This document shows, in pieces, positions 41,993 through 52,300 of a DNA stretch of 64,000 bases. Origin of the DNA: an uncultured Kiritimatiellota bacterium (GTDB lineage: Bacteria > Verrucomicrobiota > Kiritimatiellia > RFP12 > UBA1067); assembly GCA_934667425.1 (NCBI GenBank), contig CAKULV010000008.1:1-64000 (forward strand), in the 5' to 3' direction. The notes beneath the pieces are model-generated. The model ran no database searches. It worked only from the letters and a program-made list of their open reading frames with translations, and was not told the origin of the DNA. The stretch's first letter is position 1. Every line of letters begins with the position of its first letter. Both the position numbers and the translations under genes were made by a program.

Positions 41993-44632
41993 ATGTTAAT
42001 GCAATTATCGTTTTTGTTCGCCGCCTTGGTCAACGTCGGACCGCAGGGAGAGGTCACGTCGCCGTCTGCGGCGTTGGATAGGATACGTGCGCTTCGGTCT
42101 TGGGGCGCCATCCCTCGGGACGAGGAGGCGGTCATTCGGCTCGCCCCGGGAAGATATGTATTGCATGAAGCCCTTCGGCTGTCTTCGGAGGACTCGAACA
42201 TCCGGTTTGAGGGAGCGGCGTCTGGGCGGACCGAATTCTCTGGCGGGGTGGAGCTCGCGCGCTTCAGGCCTTGCCCCGATGGCATCTGGCGGGTGCCGGT
42301 CCCTGCGGACATGCGGATAGACCAGCTCTGGGTAGGCGGTGCGCGTGCGCAGAGGGCGGTCAGCCCGAACGGGAGCGTAGAGTACCATCACATCCGCTAC
42401 AACCTTGCGGAATCGAACGCCTGCCTGATCGCGGAGTCGGACGCGCCGCTGCTGCGGCAGCTGTCCGCCCTTTCGGAAGGCGAGCTGACGAACGTCGCCG
42501 TGCACGTCTACTATGCGTGGGACACGGAATGGCTGCGCCCGAATCGGGCGGACCCCGGATCAGGGCTTCTCGGCTTCACGGCCAAGGCCGGGCGCGACTT
42601 CTTCCTGTGGAAGAAATGGCTGCCCCGGTTCAAGGTGGAGAACTTCCGCGCGGCGCTTGACGCGCCCGGCGAATGGTATCATGACCGTGACAATGGCGAG
42701 CTGCTGTACATCCCGCGCGCGGGCGAGGACCCCGCGACGGCCGTTCCGTTTGTGCCGGTGACGGTACGGCTTGTCGAGATCGCGGGTGGAGACAGGGAGG
42801 AGACGCTCGTCAGGAACGTGACCTTCTCTCGGATTGCATTCTCTGGACAGGCGTGGCGAATGCCCGATTCCTTCTTCCCGCACCAGGCCGCCAAGAACAT
42901 CGGCGCCGCAATAGAGGTGTCGAACGCGCGCGCGGTCTCATTCGACCGCTGCTCGTTTGAGCGGACCTCGACATACGCCGTCGCGTTCGGCGGCAACTGC
43001 CGCGATTCCGGCGTTACGGACTCGCTCTTCACCGACCTTGGCGCGGGCGCGGTGCGGATCGGCACGTTCAAGCGCACGACCGATGTCCCGGCGGACAGGT
43101 TCACCGGCGCGATCACGGTGGACAACAACATCATCGTCGGCGGCGGGCGCCTGTTCCCCGAGGCGGTGGGCGTGCAGATCGCCTACGCGGCGGATTGCCG
43201 CGTCACGCACAACGAGATCGCCGACCTTTACTATACGGGCATCTCCATCGGGTGGGGGTGGAGCTATACGCCTACGCAGAACCGGAACAACCTCATCGCA
43301 TACAACCATATCCACGACCTTGGCAAGGGCGTCCTTTGCGACATGGGCGGAATCTACAACCTGAGCGAGGCGTGGGGCACAAGGATCGAGGGGAACGTCA
43401 TCCATCACGTCCGGAGCTATCTGTATACCGGCTCGGGCGGCACGGGCATCTACATGGACGAGGCGAGCAGCGGCGTATCGATCGTCTCGAACCTCGTCTA
43501 CGACACGCGCTCGGGCGCGGCCCACCAGCACTACGGGAAGGACAACGTATTTGCCAACAACATCTTCGCCTACGTCCTTGACGGCTGCTCCGTGGTCACG
43601 CGAGTGCGAAAGGAGCCGCACAGGTCGTTCTCTTTCAGGAACAACATCGTCGCCTGGAACGCGGGATGCGATGCCATCAAGGTCGGCCTCACCAAGAAGG
43701 GCATAGACTTCGGCGGCAACGTCTACTGGTCGGCGTCCGGGAAGGGCGCCCCGGTGTTCGACGGCCTTGATTTCGAGACATGGATGAAGGACGGTGGAGA
43801 CAGGGGGTCTATATTCGCCGATCCCAAGTTCCGCGATCCGGCCAACGGAGATTTCGCCGTCGCGCCCGACTCTCCGGCGCTGTCCGTCGGGTTCGTGCCG
43901 TGGGGCATCTCGAAGGCGGGAGTCCGCGGCGAGGCCTGGCGGCAGAGGGCGAAGTCGTTCGCCATGGTTCCGGACGTGGAAATCCCGGAGCCGGAGCGAT
44001 ACCGCGGGCTGCCGCGATGGAGGTGCGGCTTTGACGATGCGCCGATAGGCTCCGCGCCAAAATTCCCGCTTCGGAAAAGCAAGGGCCCGATCGCCGTCGT
44101 GGCCGACGCGACGGCAAAGGGGGGGCAGGCGTTGAGGATTGCCGACTCGAAGGCGACGCCTGGGTTTGACCCGTACGTCTACTGCACGATCCCATACGCC
44201 GAGCGGCGGCTTGTGTTCGCGTACTCCGTCAAGTATGCGGAGGACGCCGATTTCGTCCAGGAATGGCGCGAGCACAAGCAGAAGTGCAGGAACGGCGAAT
44301 ATGCGACGGGCATGTGGATCCGGGCGAACGCTCGCTCGTTTGTCGTATCCGGATCAGCCGAGGACGGGAGTGGCGGATATGCCGGGAAGGACTTCACATT
44401 GTCCTCCGCCCGCGTCGGCCAGTGGCTGCGATGCAAGATCGAGATGCGCTTCAGGCCCGGCGAGCGTGCGAGGTGCGCAGTGACCCTCGAGAACGAAAGC
44501 GGCGAGACTTCCACTACGGGAGAGTTCTTCGCGTTGGATGAGTTCGACAGGCCGAACTGGACGGCGTTCTTCGCCTGGGGCGGGCATGACACGGATTACC
44601 TGCTGGATGAGATGGAGTATTCGGCGGAATGA
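41993..44632 (+). CDS. Right-handed parallel beta-helix glycosidase, GH141-like
   Basis: 879 aa with a short N-terminal hydrophobic signal (LSFLFAALVNVG). Residues about 30-130 cap the helix (APGRYVLHEALRLSSEDSNIRFEG, then FSGGVELARF). Residues about 250-620 are beta-helix coils with NHIHDLGKGVLCDMGGIYN, GIYMDEASSGV and AAHQHYGKDNVFANNIFAY, the pattern of GH141-type proteins (known activities alpha-L-fucosidase and xylanase). A C-terminal concanavalin-like domain lies at about 690-879. First gene of the run behind the divergent regulator; next gene 16 bp on. Host-glycan or plant-glycan target is inferred from the neighbouring GH109. Either ATG 41993 or ATG 41999 could start it. Confidence 0.82.
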   Translation: MLMQLSFLFAALVNVGPQGEVTSPSAALDRIRALRSWGAIPRDEEAVIRLAPGRYVLHEALRLSSEDSNIRFEGAASGRTEFSGGVELARFRPCPDGIWRVPVPADMRIDQLWVGGARAQRAVSPNGSVEYHHIRYNLAESNACLIAESDAPLLRQLSALSEGELTNVAVHVYYAWDTEWLRPNRADPGSGLLGFTAKAGRDFFLWKKWLPRFKVENFRAALDAPGEWYHDRDNGELLYIPRAGEDPATAVPFVPVTVRLVEIAGGDREETLVRNVTFSRIAFSGQAWRMPDSFFPHQAAKNIGAAIEVSNARAVSFDRCSFERTSTYAVAFGGNCRDSGVTDSLFTDLGAGAVRIGTFKRTTDVPADRFTGAITVDNNIIVGGGRLFPEAVGVQIAYAADCRVTHNEIADLYYTGISIGWGWSYTPTQNRNNLIAYNHIHDLGKGVLCDMGGIYNLSEAWGTRIEGNVIHHVRSYLYTGSGGTGIYMDEASSGVSIVSNLVYDTRSGAAHQHYGKDNVFANNIFAYVLDGCSVVTRVRKEPHRSFSFRNNIVAWNAGCDAIKVGLTKKGIDFGGNVYWSASGKGAPVFDGLDFETWMKDGGDRGSIFADPKFRDPANGDFAVAPDSPALSVGFVPWGISKAGVRGEAWRQRAKSFAMVPDVEIPEPERYRGLPRWRCGFDDAPIGSAPKFPLRKSKGPIAVVADATAKGGQALRIADSKATPGFDPYVYCTIPYAERRLVFAYSVKYAEDADFVQEWREHKQKCRNGEYATGMWIRANARSFVVSGSAEDGSGGYAGKDFTLSSARVGQWLRCKIEMRFRPGERARCAVTLENESGETSTTGEFFALDEFDRPNWTAFFAWGGHDTDYLLDEMEYSAE

Positions 44633-44648
44633 CGGGAGGGGGAAGTCT

Positions 44649-47600
44649 ATGAGAGGAAAGTCGGTTGTTCTCCTTGGGATCGTCTGCGTTGGCTTGAGCG
44701 CCGCTGCGGAGCCTTTCACGGTTAGGGGAGGGGACGTGGAGCTCGGCTTCCGCGGCGGCGATTGCGGGTCGCTTCGGGAGACTGCGAGCGGCCGCGAGCT
44801 GCTGCGCGAGCCATCACCATGGGCGTCGTATGTCACGGCGGACGGGAAGACCGTTCGGTCAAGCGACGTCTCGCGTGGTGCGGACGGCTCCCTCGTCATT
44901 TCCTTCAGGGACGGGGCGCGCCTCGTCGAGCGGGTTGAGGAAACTGCGTTTGGGCTGGAGTTCTCGGTGGAGGAGTTCACGGCGGCAGGTTGCCGGTCGG
45001 TCACGCTCGCTTGCCTGCGGCCGGCATGCCGCTCCTACGTCGGCGGGATGGCGAACGCCGCCTCCGATGACGACAGCGCGGTCGCGCTGAGGGCGTTTGA
45101 CTACGAGGGCGAGATGAAGGCCTCCAAGGACAGCCTGTGCGTCCGTGTCGACGGACGGTTCCCAGTCAAGGGCAGGCGCTTCGCGCTGATCGCGGGGCCG
45201 CGCCGTGGCTTTGTCGAGAAGCTCCGCGAAGCCGTAAGGGCCTCCGGCCTCGTCTATTCGGAGGCGGGCGGGCCGTGGTCGCTCGGCTCCCGGCAGACGC
45301 GCCAGTCCTACATGTTCGCGAACATGTTCGGCAAGTCCGTTGACGCATGGATAGATGCCGCCGTGCGCGCTGGCGTTTCGATTGTCCACCTGCACTCATG
45401 GCACGACACTCTCGGCCATTACGACGTGAATCCGGTGAAGTACCCCGGAGGGATCGCGGAAATGAAGTCGGTGGCGGATAAGGTGCGCGCGGCGGGGATG
45501 AACGTCTCGATGCACACGCTTACCGCCTGCATTGACTTCCGCGATTCGTGGGTCACGCCGGTGGCGCACTCGAACCTGGTTGCGACATACGCCTATACGC
45601 TGGCTTGTCCGCTTACGGAGGATTCCGCGGAGGTGGTGGTCAATGAGATGCCGGGCCCGAAGCACGATGTGGTCATGACCTACTCGTCCAACGGCAACGC
45701 CATCGAGATCGATGGCGAGATCGTGGTCTACACGGGCATACGCCGCGAGAAGCCGTACGCCTTCACCGGCATAACCCGGGGAGCGTACAAGACGAATGTG
45801 CGGGACCATGCCGCCGGGGCCCGTGCGAAGTACCTCCAGCAGCGGTACTTCGCCTTCTACCCGGAAGTGGACTCCCCGCTCGCCGACGAACTCGCAGACC
45901 GCATCGCCCGCGTCTACAACGCCATCGGCGCCGACATGATATACCTCGACGGATCCGAGGGCATGCGGGATCCTTACGCAATCGCGAAGATGGGCGCGAA
46001 GATCGCGGCCCGCCTTGACGGACGGCGGAATCCGCCGCGCATCGAGATGAGCTGCTCGCCGCCGCACTTCTATCCGTTCCGCTCGACGATCGGCGCGTGG
46101 GACAACGTGGTGTTCGGGGCGAAGCCGTTCGAGGCGTATCACATCCGCGCCAACGAAGCGGGCGGAAGGAAGTCGAACTTCATCGAGACGCAGATGGGCT
46201 GGTGGCAGCCACAGATGCCGAGGAAGGGGGCGCGCTGCCGCTTCCCTGACGAGACGGAGTACTTTGCCGCGAAGAACGCCGGCGCGGATTCCGCGATGTC
46301 CCTGCAGGGGCTCAACGCCAACAGCGGCTTCCTGCCGGCGCTCCAGGAAAAGGCCCTCACGAAGATCGGCTGGTACGAGCGCTTCCGCCTGGCGCGCGCA
46401 TTCTCCGATGACGTGATGGGCGATCTCGCGGACCTCGGGAAGGAGGGACTCCTTGAGCAGGGTGGCAAGGGCGAATGGACGTACACGCCGATGGAGACCT
46501 GTGTGCATCGGGTGCGGGGCGACGGCGTAGGCGACAGGTGGAATGTGGAAGTCGCTTCGCCCGGCGCCGCGGATATCCGCATCGAGGCCCTGAGCAACCT
46601 CTCTATCTACGAGAGCCCCGCCGCGAAGAGCGTGTTCGGCGTCGCATCCCTTGCGCAGTTCAAGCCGGTGGCCGCAAAAGGCGTGAGGCTTTCGGCTGTA
46701 GCCGTTGACGATCCGGAGCGCGGCCGCGTGACGCGGTTTACGGCCGTCAACGATTCCGGCCGGCGCCGTGGCGCCTGGGCGAGGATGGAGCGGACGTTTG
46801 ACGGGCCTGAGTACCTGGACCTTGACGGGGCCGACGGCGTTGGCCTCTGGGTCAAGGGGGACGGTTCGGGAGCGATGCTCGACGTTCAGCTGCAGAACCC
46901 GCGCGAGCATGCGGCCTGTCGGGCGGATCACCTCGTGAAGATCGACTTCAAGGGCTGGAGGTACGTCGAGCTCCCGTTCCGGGAGCGCGATGTAGACGCA
47001 TACCTGAAGCACGAATGGCCGTTCGGGATCGGCAACCCCGAGTACATGAACCTGCTGCGACCCAAGTTCGTGTCGGCGGTGCGCATCTTCCTGAACGAGA
47101 TACCCGTCGCCGGGGTCGAGGGCGTGCTTGACGCCAATTCGGAGGATGCGGGGTCCCGTCCGCCGAGCTTGGACGTGTCGGTCTCGGACGTCAAGGCCCT
47201 GGCGCTCCGCGAGACCGTGAGCGAGGACGTGGCTCTGAAGGTAAATGGCGAGAGGATCCCCGTGCCGTTCGAGCTTGCGGCGGGCGACTGGGCGGAACTG
47301 AAGGGCGGCGTATGGAGCCACTATGACGAAAAGGGAGGCTTCAAGGGACGCGCGAAAGGCCCGGACGTGGCTCTGAAGGCCGGCGGGAACGCCTGCTCAT
47401 ACGTCGCAAGGGCTTCCGTCCGGGCGGCGGCCCGCGCGGAAGTGACGTTCTTCGTACGGGGCAGGCCGCGCCCGGCGCTGAAGCCACTTACGGACGAGAT
47501 GAGGAAGTCCCTTGCCTGGGAGGCTGAGATGCCTGCCGAGTGGGCTCCGTCGAAAGGGGCGGACGCCTTGCCGCCGGTGAAGGTGCGACCTGGCGAGGAC

Positions 47601-47825
47601 GCCCGTCTCGAGGCGACCATTCGCGGCCCTGTGAAGGATGCCGTGCTGAAGGTCAAGAGGTTCTTCGGCTGGCATGAGTGGAGGATTGGGACGGTAGGGC
47701 CGGGACAGGCGAGGAAGTTCACCGACGGGCCGACGGTCGACGGCGTTCGCGAGCTGCGGCTCGAATCCTCCGACCCGGCGAACGCCGATGCGTTCGTGGA
47801 GATCGTCAAGCGATACGTCGACTGA
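44649..47825 (+). CDS. Secreted 1058-aa putative TIM-barrel glycosidase
   Basis: Signal peptide MRGKSVVLLGIVCVGLSAAA, cleavage before EPF. Residues about 20-240 form an N-terminal beta-sandwich. Residues about 250-620 look like a TIM barrel, with VSIVHLHSWHDTLGHYDVNP, KYPGGIAEMKSVADKVRAAGMNVSMHT, GADMIYLDGSEGMRDP (a candidate catalytic Asp/Glu on strand 4) and MSCSPPHFYPFRSTIGAWD. Beta domains follow (about 700-1058). The design resembles clan GH-D/GH36-type glycosidases, but I cannot assign a family. GGGAGGGGGAAG precedes ATG 44649; the frame upstream lies in the previous gene. Second gene of the XylR-linked run. Confidence 0.8.
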   Translation: MRGKSVVLLGIVCVGLSAAAEPFTVRGGDVELGFRGGDCGSLRETASGRELLREPSPWASYVTADGKTVRSSDVSRGADGSLVISFRDGARLVERVEETAFGLEFSVEEFTAAGCRSVTLACLRPACRSYVGGMANAASDDDSAVALRAFDYEGEMKASKDSLCVRVDGRFPVKGRRFALIAGPRRGFVEKLREAVRASGLVYSEAGGPWSLGSRQTRQSYMFANMFGKSVDAWIDAAVRAGVSIVHLHSWHDTLGHYDVNPVKYPGGIAEMKSVADKVRAAGMNVSMHTLTACIDFRDSWVTPVAHSNLVATYAYTLACPLTEDSAEVVVNEMPGPKHDVVMTYSSNGNAIEIDGEIVVYTGIRREKPYAFTGITRGAYKTNVRDHAAGARAKYLQQRYFAFYPEVDSPLADELADRIARVYNAIGADMIYLDGSEGMRDPYAIAKMGAKIAARLDGRRNPPRIEMSCSPPHFYPFRSTIGAWDNVVFGAKPFEAYHIRANEAGGRKSNFIETQMGWWQPQMPRKGARCRFPDETEYFAAKNAGADSAMSLQGLNANSGFLPALQEKALTKIGWYERFRLARAFSDDVMGDLADLGKEGLLEQGGKGEWTYTPMETCVHRVRGDGVGDRWNVEVASPGAADIRIEALSNLSIYESPAAKSVFGVASLAQFKPVAAKGVRLSAVAVDDPERGRVTRFTAVNDSGRRRGAWARMERTFDGPEYLDLDGADGVGLWVKGDGSGAMLDVQLQNPREHAACRADHLVKIDFKGWRYVELPFRERDVDAYLKHEWPFGIGNPEYMNLLRPKFVSAVRIFLNEIPVAGVEGVLDANSEDAGSRPPSLDVSVSDVKALALRETVSEDVALKVNGERIPVPFELAAGDWAELKGGVWSHYDEKGGFKGRAKGPDVALKAGGNACSYVARASVRAAARAEVTFFVRGRPRPALKPLTDEMRKSLAWEAEMPAEWAPSKGADALPPVKVRPGEDARLEATIRGPVKDAVLKVKRFFGWHEWRIGTVGPGQARKFTDGPTVDGVRELRLESSDPANADAFVEIVKRYVD

Positions 47826-47861
47826 TGCGCACATAAAGGCCTAACGAAAGGAATCGGACAG

Positions 47862-49289
47862 ATGAATCAGAATCGCAGGGAGTTTCTCGGGGGAACGGCC
47901 TGGCTTAGCCTGGCCGCAGCGGCCGCCGGCTGCATGGGCACTCGCATGAACCGTGGAGGCGGCGGGACCATGAGCCATTTCAGGACCAAGCCGATGGACA
48001 GGATTCGGGTCGGCATCGTCGGGCTCGGAGACCGGGGGCGTCCCGCCGTACACCGCATCGCCCTGATCCCGGGCTGCGTGGTCACGGCGCTGTGCGACCT
48101 TGACCATGGGCGGGTGTCGGATTGCCAGAGGTGGCTCCATGAGCGCGGGCGGCCAAAGGCGGCAGAGTACGTCGGGCCTGAGGCCTACAAGCGGCTGTGC
48201 GATTCCGACGGCGTAGACGTCGTGTACAACGTGACTCCGATCGACCTGCACAGGCCCATCAGCTGCTATGCGATGAAGGCGGGGAAGCATACGCTGCTGG
48301 AGGTGTGCGGCTGCTCGACGACCGAAGAGTGCTGGGAGTTCGTGGAGACGTGCGAGGCGACGCGCCGCCACTGCATGATGCTCGAGAACTGCTGCTACGG
48401 CGAATACGAGCTCCTGCAGCTGAACCTTGTCAGGCAGGGCCTTCTTGGCGACATAGTCCATGCCGAGGCGGGATACATCCACGACTGCCGCGAGTACAAG
48501 TTCAAGCAGGCTTCCGAGCATAACGCCTGGCGCTTGCGGCGGGCGCTCGAGCACAAGGGCAACCAGTATCCCACGCACGGCCTCGGCCCGGTGGCGCTCG
48601 CGATGAACATCAACCGCGGGGACCGGTTTGACTACCTGACCGCCATCGAGTCGCGTCCCGCCGCACTGGGGGAATTCGCGAAGGCAAAGTTCCCGGCGGA
48701 CTCCTGGCAGAACAAGCTGAAGTATTCCGCCGGCGACATGAGCATCACGAACATACGGACGGTCAATGGCGCCACGATCACCCTGCAGTATGACGTGGTG
48801 TCTCCCCGCCCGTACAGCCGCATAAACATGTTGAGCGGCACCAAGGGAATCTCGATGAGCTATCCGCGCTTCAACGTCGCCTTCGAGAAGCAGGTCGGGG
48901 ACAACGGGGCGCATCGCTATTTCGATGACGCGAAGGCGGCGGAGATCCGCGAGGCCTACAGGCATCCGCTGTGGAAGGAGGCAGGTAAGGTCGCGGCAAG
49001 GCTCGGCGGACATGGCGGCATGGACTTCATCATGGACCTGCGGTGGGCGTATTGCCTGCAAAACGGACTGCCGCTTGACATGGACGTCTACGACCTCGCG
49101 GCTTGGTCGTCTATCTTCCAGCTGTCGGAGATGTCCGTAAATGGCCGGTCGAAGGTGATTGACGTCCCTGATTTCACCCGTGGCGGATGGAGGACGGCGC
49201 GCGCCGCCGACATCGGCGGCGTGGACCTGAAGAAAATGGGGTTGGACGACACGAAGATCGAAAAGGACTCTTCTCAATTGAACGTATAG
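47862..49289 (+). CDS. GH109 family NAD-dependent glycosidase (alpha-N-acetylgalactosaminidase type)
   Basis: 475 aa. Twin-arginine signal NRREFLGG followed by a hydrophobic stretch, so exported folded with its cofactor. Rossmann fold RVGIVGLGDRGR (residues about 49-60), then LLEVCGCSTTEECWE, RHCMMLENCCYGEYELL and AGYIHDCREY, which closely follow GH109 enzymes. These use bound NAD+ in a redox-assisted mechanism to remove terminal alpha-linked GalNAc, for example from mucin O-glycans. The HGLGPVA segment contains a conserved His. Its presence points to animal-type glycans as substrate for the run. AAAGGAATC lies before the ATG. Confidence 0.88.
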   Translation: MNQNRREFLGGTAWLSLAAAAAGCMGTRMNRGGGGTMSHFRTKPMDRIRVGIVGLGDRGRPAVHRIALIPGCVVTALCDLDHGRVSDCQRWLHERGRPKAAEYVGPEAYKRLCDSDGVDVVYNVTPIDLHRPISCYAMKAGKHTLLEVCGCSTTEECWEFVETCEATRRHCMMLENCCYGEYELLQLNLVRQGLLGDIVHAEAGYIHDCREYKFKQASEHNAWRLRRALEHKGNQYPTHGLGPVALAMNINRGDRFDYLTAIESRPAALGEFAKAKFPADSWQNKLKYSAGDMSITNIRTVNGATITLQYDVVSPRPYSRINMLSGTKGISMSYPRFNVAFEKQVGDNGAHRYFDDAKAAEIREAYRHPLWKEAGKVAARLGGHGGMDFIMDLRWAYCLQNGLPLDMDVYDLAAWSSIFQLSEMSVNGRSKVIDVPDFTRGGWRTARAADIGGVDLKKMGLDDTKIEKDSSQLNV

Positions 49290-49307
49290 ATTACAGAGGA
49301 GGTTGCG

Positions 49308-52300
49308 ATGAACAGACATCTGAATGACAGATCCGTGCTTTCATTCATAGCCGTGTGCAGCGCCTTGGCGTACGCTTCACATGCGACGGATGGAGTATGG
49401 GAACGGACGGGCTCTAACACGCCGGAAACGGCCTATCTCTGGAACGCGGAGGGCAACTGGGCGGGCGGCAACGTGCCGGCCGACGGCGCGTCGGTCGCCG
49501 ATTTCTTTACGGTGCCCGACGCATCGTCGACTCGCTACGTCTATCTGCCAGGCGACCTGTCGCTGAAGTCCGTCAAGTACGGCTCGGCAAGCGGAAGCCT
49601 TCGGCTGATCGGCGACGGATGCATAGACCTTTACGATGATGGACTGGACAAGACGACGGGCCAGATCACCGACTATCTGCGCGTCTATTCGGACGTTCGC
49701 GTCATGAGCAAGAATCCGTTTGTCCAGTTCAAGGCGTCGGAACTGTGCGGGGATCTCCGCTCGAGCTCTACAAAGATCGTCCTGGGGTCGGGGCCGTTCA
49801 TCCACAGGCTGGACCTCTATGCCAACAAGGCGGGCGGCAATCGCATCTCGCCCATGGGGGAAGCCTTTGTTCTCTCACAGTCTTTCGGGGCGTTGCGCAT
49901 CCGCTGCCCGGAAAGCTCTGCCACGAACAACGTCTCATCCTGGACGCTGGCGGCGAACAGCCGCATCGCAAGGCGCGTGGGCGGCGGGGATCACGCGCTT
50001 CCCGTCGGGACATTCGTGTCGGCCTCGAACGGGGCGTTGCCGGACGGTTGCTTCCTGAAGCGAATCTATGACCGCGATCTCATCGAGCTGAGCGAAGCGG
50101 CGACGGCTGACGGCGAGACGGGCTTAACTTTTGCGGCGCTCTCGCAGAAATACGAGCAGTCTATTGTGGGTTTGGAATCAATGGGGACGGCTTACCCGGT
50201 AACCATCATGCTTTCCATGTATCGGGAAGAGGATGAGGCTCGCCTGTCGCTCGGCTACCTTGACCGCATGAAGCCTCCTGTCAGCGAGGACCGCGGAGTT
50301 GTCTTCGACTCGGAGACGGCGTATCCCGGAACCATCGTCCTCGAGGCCGTGAGTTGCCGGCAGCCTGTTGTCCTGAAGAACTGCCATATTGAGTTTTCGG
50401 GGGAGGGATTGGTGAATCCGGCCTACGTGCGGCATTATTCGCCGGAGTCGTATTCCCGCATGACGGTGACGAACGGTCTGTCGGCCAGCATAACCTGCCT
50501 CTCGAATGTCGTGGGGCGGCTGGTAAAGGACGGCGCGGGCATCCTGTCCGTGACGCTGCCGCATTCGCTCACCGAAGCGGGGGATATCGTCAATACGGGC
50601 ACAGTCAGAGTAGAGGACGGCATCCTCCGGATCCTCGCCGACGACAATGGGACGGAACCCGCCGTCAAGAACATGGAGATAGGCGCGAAGGGGGAGGTCC
50701 GCCTTGCCGATGGGGTTGTCCTTACGGTCGGCCGCCTCACCGCCGAATCCGGGGCTGTCGTCTCCGGCAAGGGTGTCATCATGCTGGCGGGCATCCAGGA
50801 CGTGGACGGCGTAATCCTGAGGGATGGCGCGCGCATCGAGACGGACCTGGGCGTCAAGAGCCGTGAGCGCGTCGTGACCTCCGTCGAGGCGAAAGTAGTC
50901 GGGACTCCGGCGTTCTGGGTCGATGCGAGCAAGGCATCGACGATGGAGATCGAGGCGGATGGCGATGACAGGCGCGTCAAGGCCTGGCACGACTGCCGCG
51001 AGAATGAGGCGGACTTCGCCACGCCGAGGTATCTGTTCGCCACTAACGTGGCCGACGTCAGCCCGAAGCTGATCAAGAATGACAGGGGAGAGGACTATGC
51101 GGTTGATTTCGCCTTCCATGAGGCATCGGAATCTGAGATCGAGAAGACTGAGGCGCTCGTCTGGAGCGCGCCGGTATCGAACATCAAGGCGGTGTTCAAG
51201 GTGCTGGATCCGTTGACTCGCGGCGGCACGTGCGTGTTGGGGCAGACGAAGCGCCTTTCAAGCCATTCGGGCGCGATGCGGCGCACGCAGTACCCCCACA
51301 TTGACGGCGGTGCGCACATTCTCCATTCGTCAGCAGGGGCGCGGAAGTGCGTCAACTTCCTGAACGGTGAGCGTGTGACGCGGTGGTCCGGTCCGGAGCC
51401 GGGCTATCCGGTCCAGACGTACACCTACAGTGGTAAGACGTTTACGCGTTGCGTCCTGCACGAGATATGGAACACGAACGGTGTTGACCTGGCGGCGGAT
51501 GCCTTCGGCTATTCGTGCTACACGAAGAACGCGAACGGCATCGATCGCATTTGCGAGTGCCTGGTATACACGAATGAACTGACGTACGCCGAGCGTCTGC
51601 AGGTAGCCGAGTACCTGACGCGGAAATGGTGCGGCGGCGAGGCGACATACGATCGCTTCGGCGGAGTCTCCGGACGCATTGGCGCACTGAATGGAGGCGG
51701 TGGCTATCACGTCGGCGCGGAGGGCTACGCGGTCGTGGACAGGGTCGGCGGCTCCGGTACGTTCACGAAGACCGGCGCCGGCGCCATGTACGTGGATGAC
51801 CTGGTCGCGCCGGAGCTTGGCCTTAAGGTCGCCGGCGGCACGTTGACGATCCGCTCCGTTTCCGTAGCGAGGGAGAGCCTGCCGCAGGGTGCGTACCTGC
51901 ACCTCGACGCCTCAGACGCGGAGACTATTGCCGATGCGGGCGACGGTGTCGCCGAATGGCGCGATTGGCGCGGCGCGGATCATCCGGCGGCGACACCGAA
52001 ATTCAAGAAGCCCGCAGTCAAGTCCGTAGCGGAGCTTGGTGGCAGGAACGTTGTTGACTTCGGCGACTTCCACATGTATGACTCATCGACGAGAACCGAA
52101 GGGAAGGGGCTTCAGTTCGCTGCCCTGGACGAGACGCGGTCGGTTTTCTTCGTCTACGGCAGCGCCCGCGGCGGCGGCAACCTGATCGGCGGCAGTGAAG
52201 GGGATTGGTACTCGGCCGGCCTGTTTCGCGGGGAGGGCGGGGAGTACGGTGCGAATCCGTCGTCGCCGCTGATCTCGACCGTCTCATCTGTGCCGCGCTA